64,000 nt of DNA from Lachnospiraceae bacterium EP-SM-12S-S03 (GTDB lineage Bacteria > Bacillota > Clostridia > Lachnospirales > Lachnospiraceae), in assembly GCA_020540725.1 (NCBI GenBank), contig JAJBSL010000003.1, positions 1 to 64,000 on the forward strand. Direction: 5' to 3'. Positions 44,677 to 52,999 of the stretch are shown here, piece after piece. The number at the start of each line of letters is the position of its first letter. Position 1 is the stretch's first letter. The notes under the pieces are model-generated. The model had not been told where the DNA came from. It did not search any database and worked only from the letters and a program-made list of their open reading frames with translations. Position numbers and translations under genes: made by a program.

Positions 44677-45921
44677 TTAATATGTAACGGTTTTATTCTC
44701 GTTGTACACTTCTCTGTCAAATTCACCAATCTTATTCGCTACAAGCATAGCCACCATAACGTCTACATCTACGTTCATCAATGTTCTGAACATACCTGCA
44801 AACCAGTCGATACCGATCAACACTGCAAGACTGTCTAATGGAAGTCCCAATGTAGATGCAAGGAATGTATAAACGATGATTGATCCGCCTGGTACGGAAA
44901 TAGTTCCCATACACATCAAGCATGATAATAAGATTGCCATTCCCATCTGGAATGCTGATAATTCAATTCCTGTTGCCTGTGCCATGAAGAAAATTGCTAC
45001 TACATAGCACTGTGCAGCACCACAACTGTTCATGGACATGGTAATCGGTCCTGTAAAGTCGGCCACTTTGCGGCTTACACCGAATTTTGTAACTGCATCT
45101 TCCATTTTAGTCGGAAGACAGATTGCACCGGAAGTTGTTGTAAGAGCCATGATAGACATCTTCATAAACTTCTTAGGCATCTTTGCAACATTGACTTTAC
45201 AAAGCGCTGCTGTAAGCGGTCCATAAAGAACAAACTGAATGATATCGCCAATCAAAAGTACAAGTAAGAATGCTCCCATGGACCGAATAACTTTAAATCC
45301 GATACGTCCGGAAACATCTGCCAATAAGCAGAAGATACCGATTGGAGCAACATTCATTACGATTTTAATAATGTTTGTTACAATCGCATTGATTCCTTTT
45401 ACCCAATCAACCATGTTTGTGTTGCCTGTCTGTTTCGTGTATGCCCCCATTGCAACACCAAAGAATAAAGAGAATACAATACAAGGTACCATAGAACTCT
45501 CAGCCATAGATGCAATGATATTCGTCGGTACAAATCCAAGAAGCGTACTCTGAAGAGACGTCTCTACAACTTCTGTTGTCTCAATCGTTTCTGAACCGAG
45601 TGGAACACCTGCTCCCGGCTGTACGAGCATTGCAAGTGCAACACCAAGTAAAGCGGAAACTACTGTAAATAAAATGATCCATTTGAATGTATGGAATCCC
45701 ATTTTTCCAACATCTTTTCCATCTCCACCGCCTACTGCCGCAGCAACTGATGACATAACAAGAAGTACAACTGACATCTGAATCAACCGGATAAAGATAT
45801 CTCCGATAAATTTCAAGTTACCTGCCCATTCTCCGACCACACTTCCGAAAACAATACCGCCAATGGTAGCAAGCAGAATCTGTGTTGTCAGAGACATAGA
45901 AAATCTTTTTTTCTTTTCCAT
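44677..45921 (-). CDS. Dicarboxylate/amino acid:cation symporter (DAACS family)
   Basis: A 414-residue symporter of the glutamate/aspartate/dicarboxylate family. Seen: the first re-entrant loop MALTTTSGAICLPTKMEDA, the second-loop glycine-rich SVPGGSIIVYTF and the C-terminal DWFAGMFRTLMNVDVD. The helix-7 NMDGT motif, which binds sodium in classical members, reads MSMNSCGAAQ here, so ion coupling or substrate may differ. The promoter has tandem LytTR-type sites, which ties it to the adjacent LytS/LytTR system. Serine, aspartate, dicarboxylates or other small acids are possible substrates. Confidence 0.88.
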   Translation of the reverse strand: MEKKKRFSMSLTTQILLATIGGIVFGSVVGEWAGNLKFIGDIFIRLIQMSVVLLVMSSVAAAVGGGDGKDVGKMGFHTFKWIILFTVVSALLGVALAMLVQPGAGVPLGSETIETTEVVETSLQSTLLGFVPTNIIASMAESSMVPCIVFSLFFGVAMGAYTKQTGNTNMVDWVKGINAIVTNIIKIVMNVAPIGIFCLLADVSGRIGFKVIRSMGAFLLVLLIGDIIQFVLYGPLTAALCKVNVAKMPKKFMKMSIMALTTTSGAICLPTKMEDAVTKFGVSRKVADFTGPITMSMNSCGAAQCYVVAIFFMAQATGIELSAFQMGMAILLSCLMCMGTISVPGGSIIVYTFLASTLGLPLDSLAVLIGIDWFAGMFRTLMNVDVDVMVAMLVANKIGEFDREVYNENKTVTY

Positions 45922-45982
45922 TTTTTCACCTTTCCCTCTCTGCTTTCATTCCCCCATGGAATGTCCGTTTCATATACGAATA

Positions 45983-46049
45983 TCATACTTCTTTTCAGAC
46001 AAAATACAACATTTTTCGTTTAAACTGTTGTTTTCTTTGTGTGAACCGT
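45983..46049 (-). promoter_or_regulatory. DAACS promoter with tandem LytTR-type sites
   Basis: On the minus strand half-sites ACGGTTCAC (46049-46041) and ACAGTTTAA (46028-46020) start 21 bp apart. Then 10 nt, TTGTAT, 16 nt and TATGAT follow, the same layout as the MFS promoter. Confidence 0.75.
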
Positions 46050-46087
46050 TGTTTTTCCCGTTTTTAACAACGCATTTTTCCTTTTTG

Positions 46088-46708
46088 TCAACGCACATGT
46101 TCTTGCAAATTTTCATCCTCGTAATCGAATACACACCTCTCATATGCATTAATCACATGGGTGTTCTGGTATTTGTCATATCTTTTGTGATTTCTTCCAT
46201 ATGAAAGATGCACATGTCCGTGCAGGAACAATCTCGGGTTATATTTGTCTATCAGTTTTATAAATGTCCGGAATCCCTGATGAGGCAGATCCCGCCCGTC
46301 ATTCAGTTGATATGCCGGAGCATGCGTTACAAGAATATCAAATCCTTGTCGTTTGAATAGTTTAAACCAAAGTTTCCGTATCCGTTTTTTCATTTCCCGT
46401 TCCGTATACTGATAATCCCCCGGTTTGTATCTCATCGAGCCTCCAAGCCCCAGTATCCGTACTCCTTGATACACATAAATATCATCATCAATACAAATGC
46501 ACCCATCCGGGCTGATCGTATCATACTTCATATCATGATTTCCATGTACATACAATACCGGTGCTGAAGTAAATGTTGCCAAAAATGACAAATAGCGCGG
46601 GTCTAAATCTCCGCAAGAGATGATGAGATCTATCCCTTCTAACTTGCTTTTCTCAAAATGATCCCAATAATACGGTGATTCCTGATCCGCTATCGCTAGT
46701 ATCCTCAT
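46088..46708 (-). CDS. Metallophosphoesterase family protein
   Basis: A 206-residue calcineurin-like phosphoesterase. The metal-binding motifs are visible in order: IADQESPY (the usual D-x-H motif lacks its His), ISCGDLDPRYL, VHGNHDMKY, LVTHAPAYQ and LHGHVHLSYG. It probably hydrolyses a phosphodiester or phosphomonoester in the cytoplasm. It starts 4 nt after the ParB-like/BMP fusion gene ends, so both are likely made from one transcript. The missing His in the first motif may change metal use. Confidence 0.87.
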   Translation of the reverse strand: MRILAIADQESPYYWDHFEKSKLEGIDLIISCGDLDPRYLSFLATFTSAPVLYVHGNHDMKYDTISPDGCICIDDDIYVYQGVRILGLGGSMRYKPGDYQYTEREMKKRIRKLWFKLFKRQGFDILVTHAPAYQLNDGRDLPHQGFRTFIKLIDKYNPRLFLHGHVHLSYGRNHKRYDKYQNTHVINAYERCVFDYEDENLQEHVR

Positions 46709-46712
46709 AGTT

Positions 46713-48626
46713 CTATCTACCTTTCACCTGATCGACTCCCTGTTGGGAAAATACAGGTCTGTAGTATTCCTTCAGTTCCTCTGCTTTCGGAATACTGCCG
46801 ATCACATTATCTGCAAGCCAATCCATCGTAATCACTTCTTCCGGTGTCAGACTACGATGCGGATCGTCCTGCACGATCCCATCCTGAGAATAGAGAATTC
46901 CGTAAAACGGAGTAAATTCTCCGGAAGCTATGGACTTTTTCAAGAAATCTACAAGACGTTTTGTTCCACTCGGAAGATTCTGGGAACAAATGACATCTAT
47001 GACACCGGATGACATTCCCCACCAGTAATTAATTGCCTGCATATCAGAAAGATCATCATCATACTTCCATGTTCCGTTCATAATCGTACGGATCAACTGT
47101 TCATAAAATTTTCCCCAGTGCCAAAGCGGCATCGCCAAATTTCTTGGCTGACCATCTACCATACTGAACACTCCGAAATGCCGGGATCCTTCCTCCGGTA
47201 TTACCATATCTTTTCCAGAAATGTAGTCCGGTCCTATTTTCTCCATCTTCTCCTGTATATCCGTATCCTTCTTGCTTGACCATTCCAGATAAACTTTTGC
47301 CCTTGGATTGATCATCTTTGCCCCGAGTGCAAATGCGTTGATATTTGCAATGGAACCATAGATCGGATAATCTTCAATATAAGCAAGCTTATTATTCTCT
47401 GCCATAGCTCCCGCCAAAGCGCCCATCAGAAATTTCGCTTCATGCATCCTCGCGTAATAAGTACGGATATATCTGTGCGAAGTATTCAAAGAACAGTTCA
47501 ATATACGGATCGTAGGATGGGCAATGGCTGCCTTTACACTCGCCTGCACAAATGCCGGTGTTGTGGTACACACAATATTGCATCCGGAACGGATTGCTTT
47601 TTCGATATATTCCTCTACCGTGCTGACCGTTACGTTATCGTAATAGCAGGTTTTCACCTCTTCCGGGAATGTCTGTTCCAGATGAAGCCGTCCCAATTCA
47701 TGCGAATACGTCCATGCAGAAGAGGTAGCGGTTTTCTCATAAATAAATCCGATCTTAAGTCTCTGATTGTTTCCTGGAAGAAGTTTACTAAGAAGCGGTG
47801 TCTTTTCAGTATTTGGATTCATCTTAAGTGCGATCACATCTTCTTTTTCCAAGAGTTCAAATTCTTCCCAACTTTTTGTGATCAAGGTTTTCAGTTCCTT
47901 TGTTGTCTTGTTACAAACTTTCTCATAACCATACAAAGTAATGAATGCCAGAAATGCATCCCCCACCGTAATCGAAAGTTTATCTCCTCCTTTTGCCCGG
48001 TATTCTGCTGTAAATCGTGCAAAAATGGAACTGAACTCTAATTTTTCCTCACTGGTCCATTTTTCCTTCGGTTTCTTTCCTACAACCCGCTGAAGCTTAC
48101 GGAAACTTCCTTCTTTGGAGAAGTAAATGTAATTGATCTGTGCCACATCATAAAAATCAAGAAATTCATAATAAATCTTATTTTCCTTCTCATTCGTTCG
48201 TTTCGGAATGATTCGTGTTACGTTTCCCGGAACAGACACAACTCCATAGTATTTCATAACACTAACGCGCTTATTTCCTTCCTCAACATAGAACTTATTC
48301 ATATACTCATACGCCTTAATAGGATCTCTGATTCCTTCTGTAATGTGTGCCTCATTCAATTTCGACCACTTTAATGCAAATTCCGAATGGTCATCCAGAA
48401 TCGGCATAAAATTCCCGGCAAAAGCAGAACTTCTTCCTCCGTTTTTCGTTCCTACAATCTGATCAATAGGAATCTGTACAAGCCCGAGTGGGACCTCGGA
48501 ATAGGATCCCTTTGAAGGAAGGATATCATCCAACACTTGTAATGTAGGCTGCATACCATGAAGCAAACGGTATTGATAATCCTTCTTCCCCATTTTATAC
48601 GCTTTCGCATAATCTTCCAAAGTCAT
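46713..48626 (-). CDS. Cytosolic fusion of ParB-like domain and BMP (PnrA-like) binding domain
   Basis: A 637-residue protein with no signal peptide or lipobox. Residues about 45-135 resemble a ParB/Srx-type nucleotide-binding domain: GLVQIPIDQIVGTKN, then YEYMNKFYVEEGNKRVSVMK, the pattern of ParB domains (EGNKRV, compare D/EGxRR). Residues about 290-560 form a BMP-family periplasmic-binding fold, which in PnrA-type lipoproteins binds purine nucleosides: LKIGFIYEKTATSSAWTYSH, EAKFLMGALAGAMAENNKLA, NAFALGAKMINPRAKVYLEW. The lack of export signals suggests an intracellular sensor, not a transporter part. It lies downstream of the allantoate cluster regulator, and a purine-related ligand is a fair guess (inference). 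Confidence 0.78.
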   Translation of the reverse strand: MTLEDYAKAYKMGKKDYQYRLLHGMQPTLQVLDDILPSKGSYSEVPLGLVQIPIDQIVGTKNGGRSSAFAGNFMPILDDHSEFALKWSKLNEAHITEGIRDPIKAYEYMNKFYVEEGNKRVSVMKYYGVVSVPGNVTRIIPKRTNEKENKIYYEFLDFYDVAQINYIYFSKEGSFRKLQRVVGKKPKEKWTSEEKLEFSSIFARFTAEYRAKGGDKLSITVGDAFLAFITLYGYEKVCNKTTKELKTLITKSWEEFELLEKEDVIALKMNPNTEKTPLLSKLLPGNNQRLKIGFIYEKTATSSAWTYSHELGRLHLEQTFPEEVKTCYYDNVTVSTVEEYIEKAIRSGCNIVCTTTPAFVQASVKAAIAHPTIRILNCSLNTSHRYIRTYYARMHEAKFLMGALAGAMAENNKLAYIEDYPIYGSIANINAFALGAKMINPRAKVYLEWSSKKDTDIQEKMEKIGPDYISGKDMVIPEEGSRHFGVFSMVDGQPRNLAMPLWHWGKFYEQLIRTIMNGTWKYDDDLSDMQAINYWWGMSSGVIDVICSQNLPSGTKRLVDFLKKSIASGEFTPFYGILYSQDGIVQDDPHRSLTPEEVITMDWLADNVIGSIPKAEELKEYYRPVFSQQGVDQVKGR

Positions 48627-48684
48627 AATCTCTCTCCTCTATCCGATTTTTTCTAAATATTTATACCATTATAGTAACAGAGTA

Positions 48685-48719
48685 ACAGAAACGGCACAAT
48701 ACCTTTTCGTATTGTGCCG
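48685..48719 (-). terminator. Terminator of the allantoate cluster regulator gene
   Basis: An 11-bp perfect stem (48709-48719 with 48692-48702) followed on the minus strand by TTTCTGTTACT. It separates the regulator gene from the ParB-like/BMP fusion gene. Confidence 0.75.
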
Positions 48720-48725
48720 CTATCT

Positions 48726-49712
48726 TTATCTATAACGATATCTCTTTTTAGATTTTGCAAGGTGACTGCTCATTGCTTCTCTCGACGCATCCGCATCATG
48801 AGTCAGAATAGATCCGTAAATTTTCTGATGTTCATCATAAATTTCCCGCACCTGCTCTTCATAAATCATGCCTGTTCCACTTACATTCCGCATCAGATTA
48901 CTGATTGTCTGAATCATAGTATAAATCACATCATTTCCCGAGCATCTGGCAATACAGCTATGAAAATCCAAATCGCCTTCCAGAAAATCATTGTGATTGC
49001 CTTCCATCAATGCTTTTTGCATTTTATGAGAAATCAAAGATAACTCGTGCAGGCAATTGACATCCTGACAATGTGCTGCAAGTTCAGCCGCTTTTGTCTC
49101 CAAAAGATTCCGAACGGTAATAATGTTTTCAATCTGACTTCCGTTTAAGAACAGTGACCACGACAGCGGAATAATGAAAAAGTCCGCTTCATTACTGCTG
49201 ATATAAGTTCCCTGACCGGGTCTGATATCTACCATTCCAAGAACATCCAGTACTTTCATAGCTTCACGTATAGCAGAACGCCCTACATTTAACATTGCTG
49301 CAAGTTCTCTGTCAGATTCAATCTTATCACCTTTTTTCAATTCCCCATCCATCACCTGTTGTGCGAAATGCATGGTTAACTGATTGATCAAATGATTGAT
49401 TCCGTTTTTCTTGGCTCCCTGCTTCTGAATCTGCTGTATATCTTTCTCATTCGGGAGAAGGGAACTTAATTGTCCTGCGAATTCCTGCGAATCCATTGCA
49501 AATATCATAGGATCCACAGAAATCTTATTCGCTGTTTTAAGAATGACCTGGTTGAGTCTTGCGCCGCCTTTCACCTCAAGATTTGAAAAAGTTGCAATAC
49601 TCATAGGCTTATCTTCCTCTTCACTTAAGAAATTGTTGATAAACTCCTTCTGTGTCAGTCCAAGATGTCTTCTTAAAATACGAAGGTTTTCTTTCTTATA
49701 TATTGAACTCAA
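48726..49712 (-). CDS. XRE-GntR (FCD) fusion transcriptional regulator
   Basis: A 328-residue regulator with two DNA-binding modules. Residues 1-60 look like an XRE/Cro helix-turn-helix (LRILRRHLGLTQKEFINNFL, MSIATFSNLEVKG). From about residue 105 there is a FadR-type GntR winged helix (VMDGELKKGDKIESDRELAA, VGRSAIREAMKVLDVLGMV, IRPGQGTYIS), followed by an all-helical FCD ligand domain (VRNLLETKAAELAAH, DLDFHSCIARCSGN). FCD domains bind carboxylates with a metal. Its place after allC makes it the likely regulator of the allantoate cluster, acting on an intermediate such as allantoate or oxamate. The start is a TTG at 49712, 8 nt after GGAGG. Confidence 0.85.
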   Translation of the reverse strand: MSSIYKKENLRILRRHLGLTQKEFINNFLSEEEDKPMSIATFSNLEVKGGARLNQVILKTANKISVDPMIFAMDSQEFAGQLSSLLPNEKDIQQIQKQGAKKNGINHLINQLTMHFAQQVMDGELKKGDKIESDRELAAMLNVGRSAIREAMKVLDVLGMVDIRPGQGTYISSNEADFFIIPLSWSLFLNGSQIENIITVRNLLETKAAELAAHCQDVNCLHELSLISHKMQKALMEGNHNDFLEGDLDFHSCIARCSGNDVIYTMIQTISNLMRNVSGTGMIYEEQVREIYDEHQKIYGSILTHDADASREAMSSHLAKSKKRYRYR

Positions 49713-49772
49713 AAGCTTTCCCTCCAATTGTTCCGATTATCACGGCATGATTCCCTACCTTATTTCTCTATT

Positions 49773-51020
49773 TTACTCCTCTAAAAGCTTTGTTGCAAGC
49801 TCTGTCATAATCACAGTTGCTTTTGCAAACTCACTGTATTTTGTAAACTCTACCGGACAGTGACTTCTTCCGTCTTTACTTGGAACAAATAACATCACTG
49901 TAGGAATTACCTGACCGATCTCAAGAGCATCATGTCCTGCACCGCTTGGAAGATATTTATAGCTGAATCCGTGTTTCTTGCATCCTTCTTCCATAACACC
50001 TAACATTTCCTTTGACAAGAATACCGGTGTGATCACAAGTTTTGTATCGATCTCATAACTTCCACCCATCGCTTTTACTTCACGCTCTAAAGCAGCACGG
50101 ATTCTGTTTGCAATATCATTGATATTATCATTGTTCATAGAACGGATATCCACTGTAAATTCCACACGCTCCGCAACAATATTCATTCCACCCGGCACTG
50201 TCTTTATGTAACCTGTTGTGGCAACGGTTCCGTCTGCTTTCTCTCTTGCCCAATCCGGAATCTTAGAAATTACTTTTGTTGCTGCATCCACAGCATCCAT
50301 ACGCATATCCATCGGTGTTGTTCCTGCATGGTCAGCTCTTCCGTGTACTGTTACCTGATATCTCTGGATACCAACAATACCTTCTACAAGTCCCAGTTCA
50401 ATGTTCTCTGCATCAAGAACAGGTCCCTGCTCAATGTGAGCCTCAAGAAAATGTCCAATGGAACCTTCCGGCCATTTTGCTTCTTCAACCTTCTCCGGAA
50501 CAAGTCCATATCCAACCATTGCATCGTAAATAGAAACTCCATCTTTATCTTTGAAGTTTTTACAATACTCTACATCACGGTTTCCGAGCATAGCTCCTGA
50601 TCCAAAGTAACCTGTTCCGAAACGCATTCCTTCCTCATCACAGAAACCAACGACAACGAAATTACGTTTTGGAGCAACTCCGTTCTCTTTTAACTGTCTT
50701 GCAACTTCGATTGCACATACAACACCTGCAATTCCGTCAAAATCTCCACCGTTTACAACTGAATCATAGTGTGAACCCATCATAACACATGGAGCGTCCG
50801 GATTCTCACCTTTCATAATACCGATTACGTTTCCTGCTGCATCTTCATGCACTTCCATACCTGCTTCTTCCATTACTTTTGTCAGGTAGTTCACAGCATC
50901 TCTTGCTTCTTTCGTAAATGGCAGACGTGTACATCCGTCTCCAGGTGTAGCTGTGTACTGTTTTAAATGTTCTAAGTTCGTTGCAACTCTTCCAATGATT
51001 TCATCAATTCCGATTCCCAT
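49773..51020 (-). CDS. allC: Allantoate amidohydrolase
   Basis: A 415-residue M20-family zinc hydrolase. It opens allantoate to ureidoglycine with release of ammonia and CO2. Seen: metal ligands in MMGSHYDSVVNGGDFDG, GFCDEEGMRFG, LEAHIEQGPVLD and the C-terminal PSGAGHDALEIGQV. N-carbamoyl-amino-acid hydrolases share this sequence pattern, but the neighbours allE, allD, the FdrA-like gene and carbamate kinase favour allantoate. The start is the ATG at 51020; an upstream TTG at 51044 is unlikely. Confidence 0.88.
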   Translation of the reverse strand: MGIGIDEIIGRVATNLEHLKQYTATPGDGCTRLPFTKEARDAVNYLTKVMEEAGMEVHEDAAGNVIGIMKGENPDAPCVMMGSHYDSVVNGGDFDGIAGVVCAIEVARQLKENGVAPKRNFVVVGFCDEEGMRFGTGYFGSGAMLGNRDVEYCKNFKDKDGVSIYDAMVGYGLVPEKVEEAKWPEGSIGHFLEAHIEQGPVLDAENIELGLVEGIVGIQRYQVTVHGRADHAGTTPMDMRMDAVDAATKVISKIPDWAREKADGTVATTGYIKTVPGGMNIVAERVEFTVDIRSMNNDNINDIANRIRAALEREVKAMGGSYEIDTKLVITPVFLSKEMLGVMEEGCKKHGFSYKYLPSGAGHDALEIGQVIPTVMLFVPSKDGRSHCPVEFTKYSEFAKATVIMTELATKLLEE

Positions 51021-51068
51021 ATGAATTCCCTTTCTCAATTTCAAATTGATCTGATATTTTTTCTGCCA

Positions 51069-51266
51069 TTATTTCTTCCGGTCAATGATATATACTTTCA
51101 CCGGTGAATACAGCATGGCTACAACAATCATAATAAATCCAATCATACATAACACATCGCTTGACATTCCAAGTCCTGCCATGATCACTGCAAATGCAAT
51201 CATGATCACGATGAACGCAAGAGTCAGTCCGCCTGCTTTTGTTTTAAAAAAACTCTGTTTTTCCAT
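51069..51266 (-). CDS. Small membrane protein of the allantoate cluster
   Basis: A 65-residue protein with two hydrophobic helices (GLTLAFIVIMIAFAVIMAG, LCMIGFIMIVVAMLYSPV) and a basic C-terminus. The gene lies 24 nt after lctP and 48 nt before allC, with its own GGAGAG ribosome binding site. No family was recognised. It may be an accessory part of the permease encoded next to it. Confidence 0.75.
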   Translation of the reverse strand: MEKQSFFKTKAGGLTLAFIVIMIAFAVIMAGLGMSSDVLCMIGFIMIVVAMLYSPVKVYIIDRKK

Positions 51267-51290
51267 TTTATCTCTCCTATCCGCTCATTT

Positions 51291-52901
51291 CTACAATGCA
51301 ACCAGTACATATAAGATTGCACCGATTACGATCGTGGCCGGTACTGTAATCGAGATGATCTTCTTAAGAACTTCACCTTCACTTCCAAGAATATTGGCTG
51401 TTGTTGTTCCTAAGATGATCTTACTCGGGCTTACTGCGCTTCCGATCGCTCCTCCGGCTGACTGTGCACCCAAAATCGCTGCCGAATTTACGTCCAGTAA
51501 GTTCGCCGTCTGCAATTGGAAATCTCCGAACAAGATATTGGAGCTCATATTACTTCCTGTCATAAATGTACCCAGAAGTCCTACAAACGGAGCAAAAACA
51601 ACATATACTTTTCCAAGTACATTTGCAATACCGTTGGCAAGAACTACCGTCTGCCCTGTTCCACTCATGATCTTTGACATGATCACAAGTCCGATAACCG
51701 CAATACCGGATGGCATTGTCATCGTAACAGATTTCGCAAAAATTCTCTTCACTCCACCTTCCTTGATCCAACCTTTGTGCTTATAATACACAAGGCCGAT
51801 GATAGAAGAAACAAATAAAAACATACTTGCATGAGTAAATGGCTGGAACGGTGAAAAACAGTCTGATGCCGCATTTACAAATCCGTACCCTGTGGATGTC
51901 TCCGGGAAAGGAAGCCCAAACTCCACCCGACTTAATATTGTATTCACCGGCTTTACGAGCAACACGATCAGTGTAAGCGCTGACAAAAGGAAGTATGGCA
52001 CAAACGCCTGTACAAGTGTCATATCTGACGGTCCTTCCTCTGTATTTTGTTCTGTAAATTCACGGTTCATAAGTGCGCTGTCTTCAATACTCCACTCATC
52101 TTTATACATCTTCATTTTCCCAAGAAGTAATAATACAACGAGAGAGATGCAAGATGGTAAGAAGCAAGAAAGGGTTGTGTTTACTTGTGTTAAGAGAAGT
52201 TCTCCACCTCCCTGGATTACGGACATGATGACAACTGCCAAGAATCCTTTCTTAATTGCCTTCCCTTTTCCGTAAAACCAGCACATTGCAAATCCGGTAA
52301 TCGCATTCCAAAACCAGATGAAGGCTGCTGTCCAAAGCGCTGTCACGAGGTATTCTTTGCTTCCTGCCGCCACATTTGCAGACATCGCAAGAGAGTCCCA
52401 TGCCGCTGCCAATGTACCGAATGTATTTCCCCATGCCTGACCGAGAAGCGGCAAAATAACTGCCCACATCGGTTTCACGCCAATTCCGATGAGAAGTGGC
52501 GCTCCTACTGCAACCGGAACTCCAAAACCTGTAATTCCCTGCAGAAAGCTCTCAAAAATCCAACCCATTGCAAGCACAAGCAAAAGTTCATTTGGAAGAA
52601 GCTTTCTCATTCCATTTTTTATGACAACGAATGCCTTTGCCTCTTCACCTACCTGATACATCAAAATAGCGGTCCACACGATAATCAAAATAATAAGCGC
52701 GCTCCATATTCCTTTTGCACTTTCAGCAGCAATCAGCTTAATGTCTGCCTTGTAAAACACCATGCCTGTGATAATCGTAATTAATAGTCCGATCGGTGCG
52801 GCCTCTGTTGCTCCCCACTGAAATTTTATCATTAATACTAATAGTACGATAATCGGCAGAAATGCCATTATCCACATAAATAGATTTGTTGGTATATTCA
52901 T
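51291..52901 (-). CDS. Lactate permease (LctP) family transporter
   Basis: A 536-residue polytopic membrane protein of the LctP family, which moves L-lactate, D-lactate or glycolate with protons. Seen: MGWIFESFLQGITGFGVPVA, LPLLGQAWGNTFGTLAAAWD, the central loop with EQNTEEGPSD and the C-terminal LLGTFMTGSNMSSNILFGD with QSAGGAIGSAVSPSKI. It sits between carbamate kinase and a small membrane protein inside the allantoate cluster. Oxamate, the expected end product, is a close mimic of lactate and pyruvate. Export of oxamate is therefore a plausible role, as is import of a ureido acid (inference). Confidence 0.9.
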   Translation of the reverse strand: MNIPTNLFMWIMAFLPIIVLLVLMIKFQWGATEAAPIGLLITIITGMVFYKADIKLIAAESAKGIWSALIILIIVWTAILMYQVGEEAKAFVVIKNGMRKLLPNELLLVLAMGWIFESFLQGITGFGVPVAVGAPLLIGIGVKPMWAVILPLLGQAWGNTFGTLAAAWDSLAMSANVAAGSKEYLVTALWTAAFIWFWNAITGFAMCWFYGKGKAIKKGFLAVVIMSVIQGGGELLLTQVNTTLSCFLPSCISLVVLLLLGKMKMYKDEWSIEDSALMNREFTEQNTEEGPSDMTLVQAFVPYFLLSALTLIVLLVKPVNTILSRVEFGLPFPETSTGYGFVNAASDCFSPFQPFTHASMFLFVSSIIGLVYYKHKGWIKEGGVKRIFAKSVTMTMPSGIAVIGLVIMSKIMSGTGQTVVLANGIANVLGKVYVVFAPFVGLLGTFMTGSNMSSNILFGDFQLQTANLLDVNSAAILGAQSAGGAIGSAVSPSKIILGTTTANILGSEGEVLKKIISITVPATIVIGAILYVLVAL

Positions 52902-52939
52902 GTTCCATCTCCTAATTACTCATTCCTTTTAAGCTTAAT

Positions 52940-52975
52940 AAGCCGGCTATAGGCCGCGGGCCGAAAGAGCCCGCA
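52940..52975 (-). other. GC-rich hairpins between carbamate kinase and lctP genes
   Basis: A short GC-rich stretch in an AT-rich gap. The stem GCGGGC (52956-52961) pairs with GCCCGC (52969-52974), and the palindrome AGCCGGCT lies beside it. No T-run follows, so it may be an RNA-processing or attenuating structure, not a plain terminator. Confidence 0.4.
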
Positions 52976-52999
52976 AGAACACTATACCCGGCATTGCTT

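Noticed and set aside
46041..46049. The LytTR-type site as part of the metallophosphoesterase unit
   Set aside because: It lies after the stop of that gene, and its orientation and spacing fit the DAACS promoter.
47442..48041. A 199-codon plus-strand frame
   Set aside because: It lies opposite the ParB-like/BMP fusion gene, whose protein is clearly conserved in pattern.
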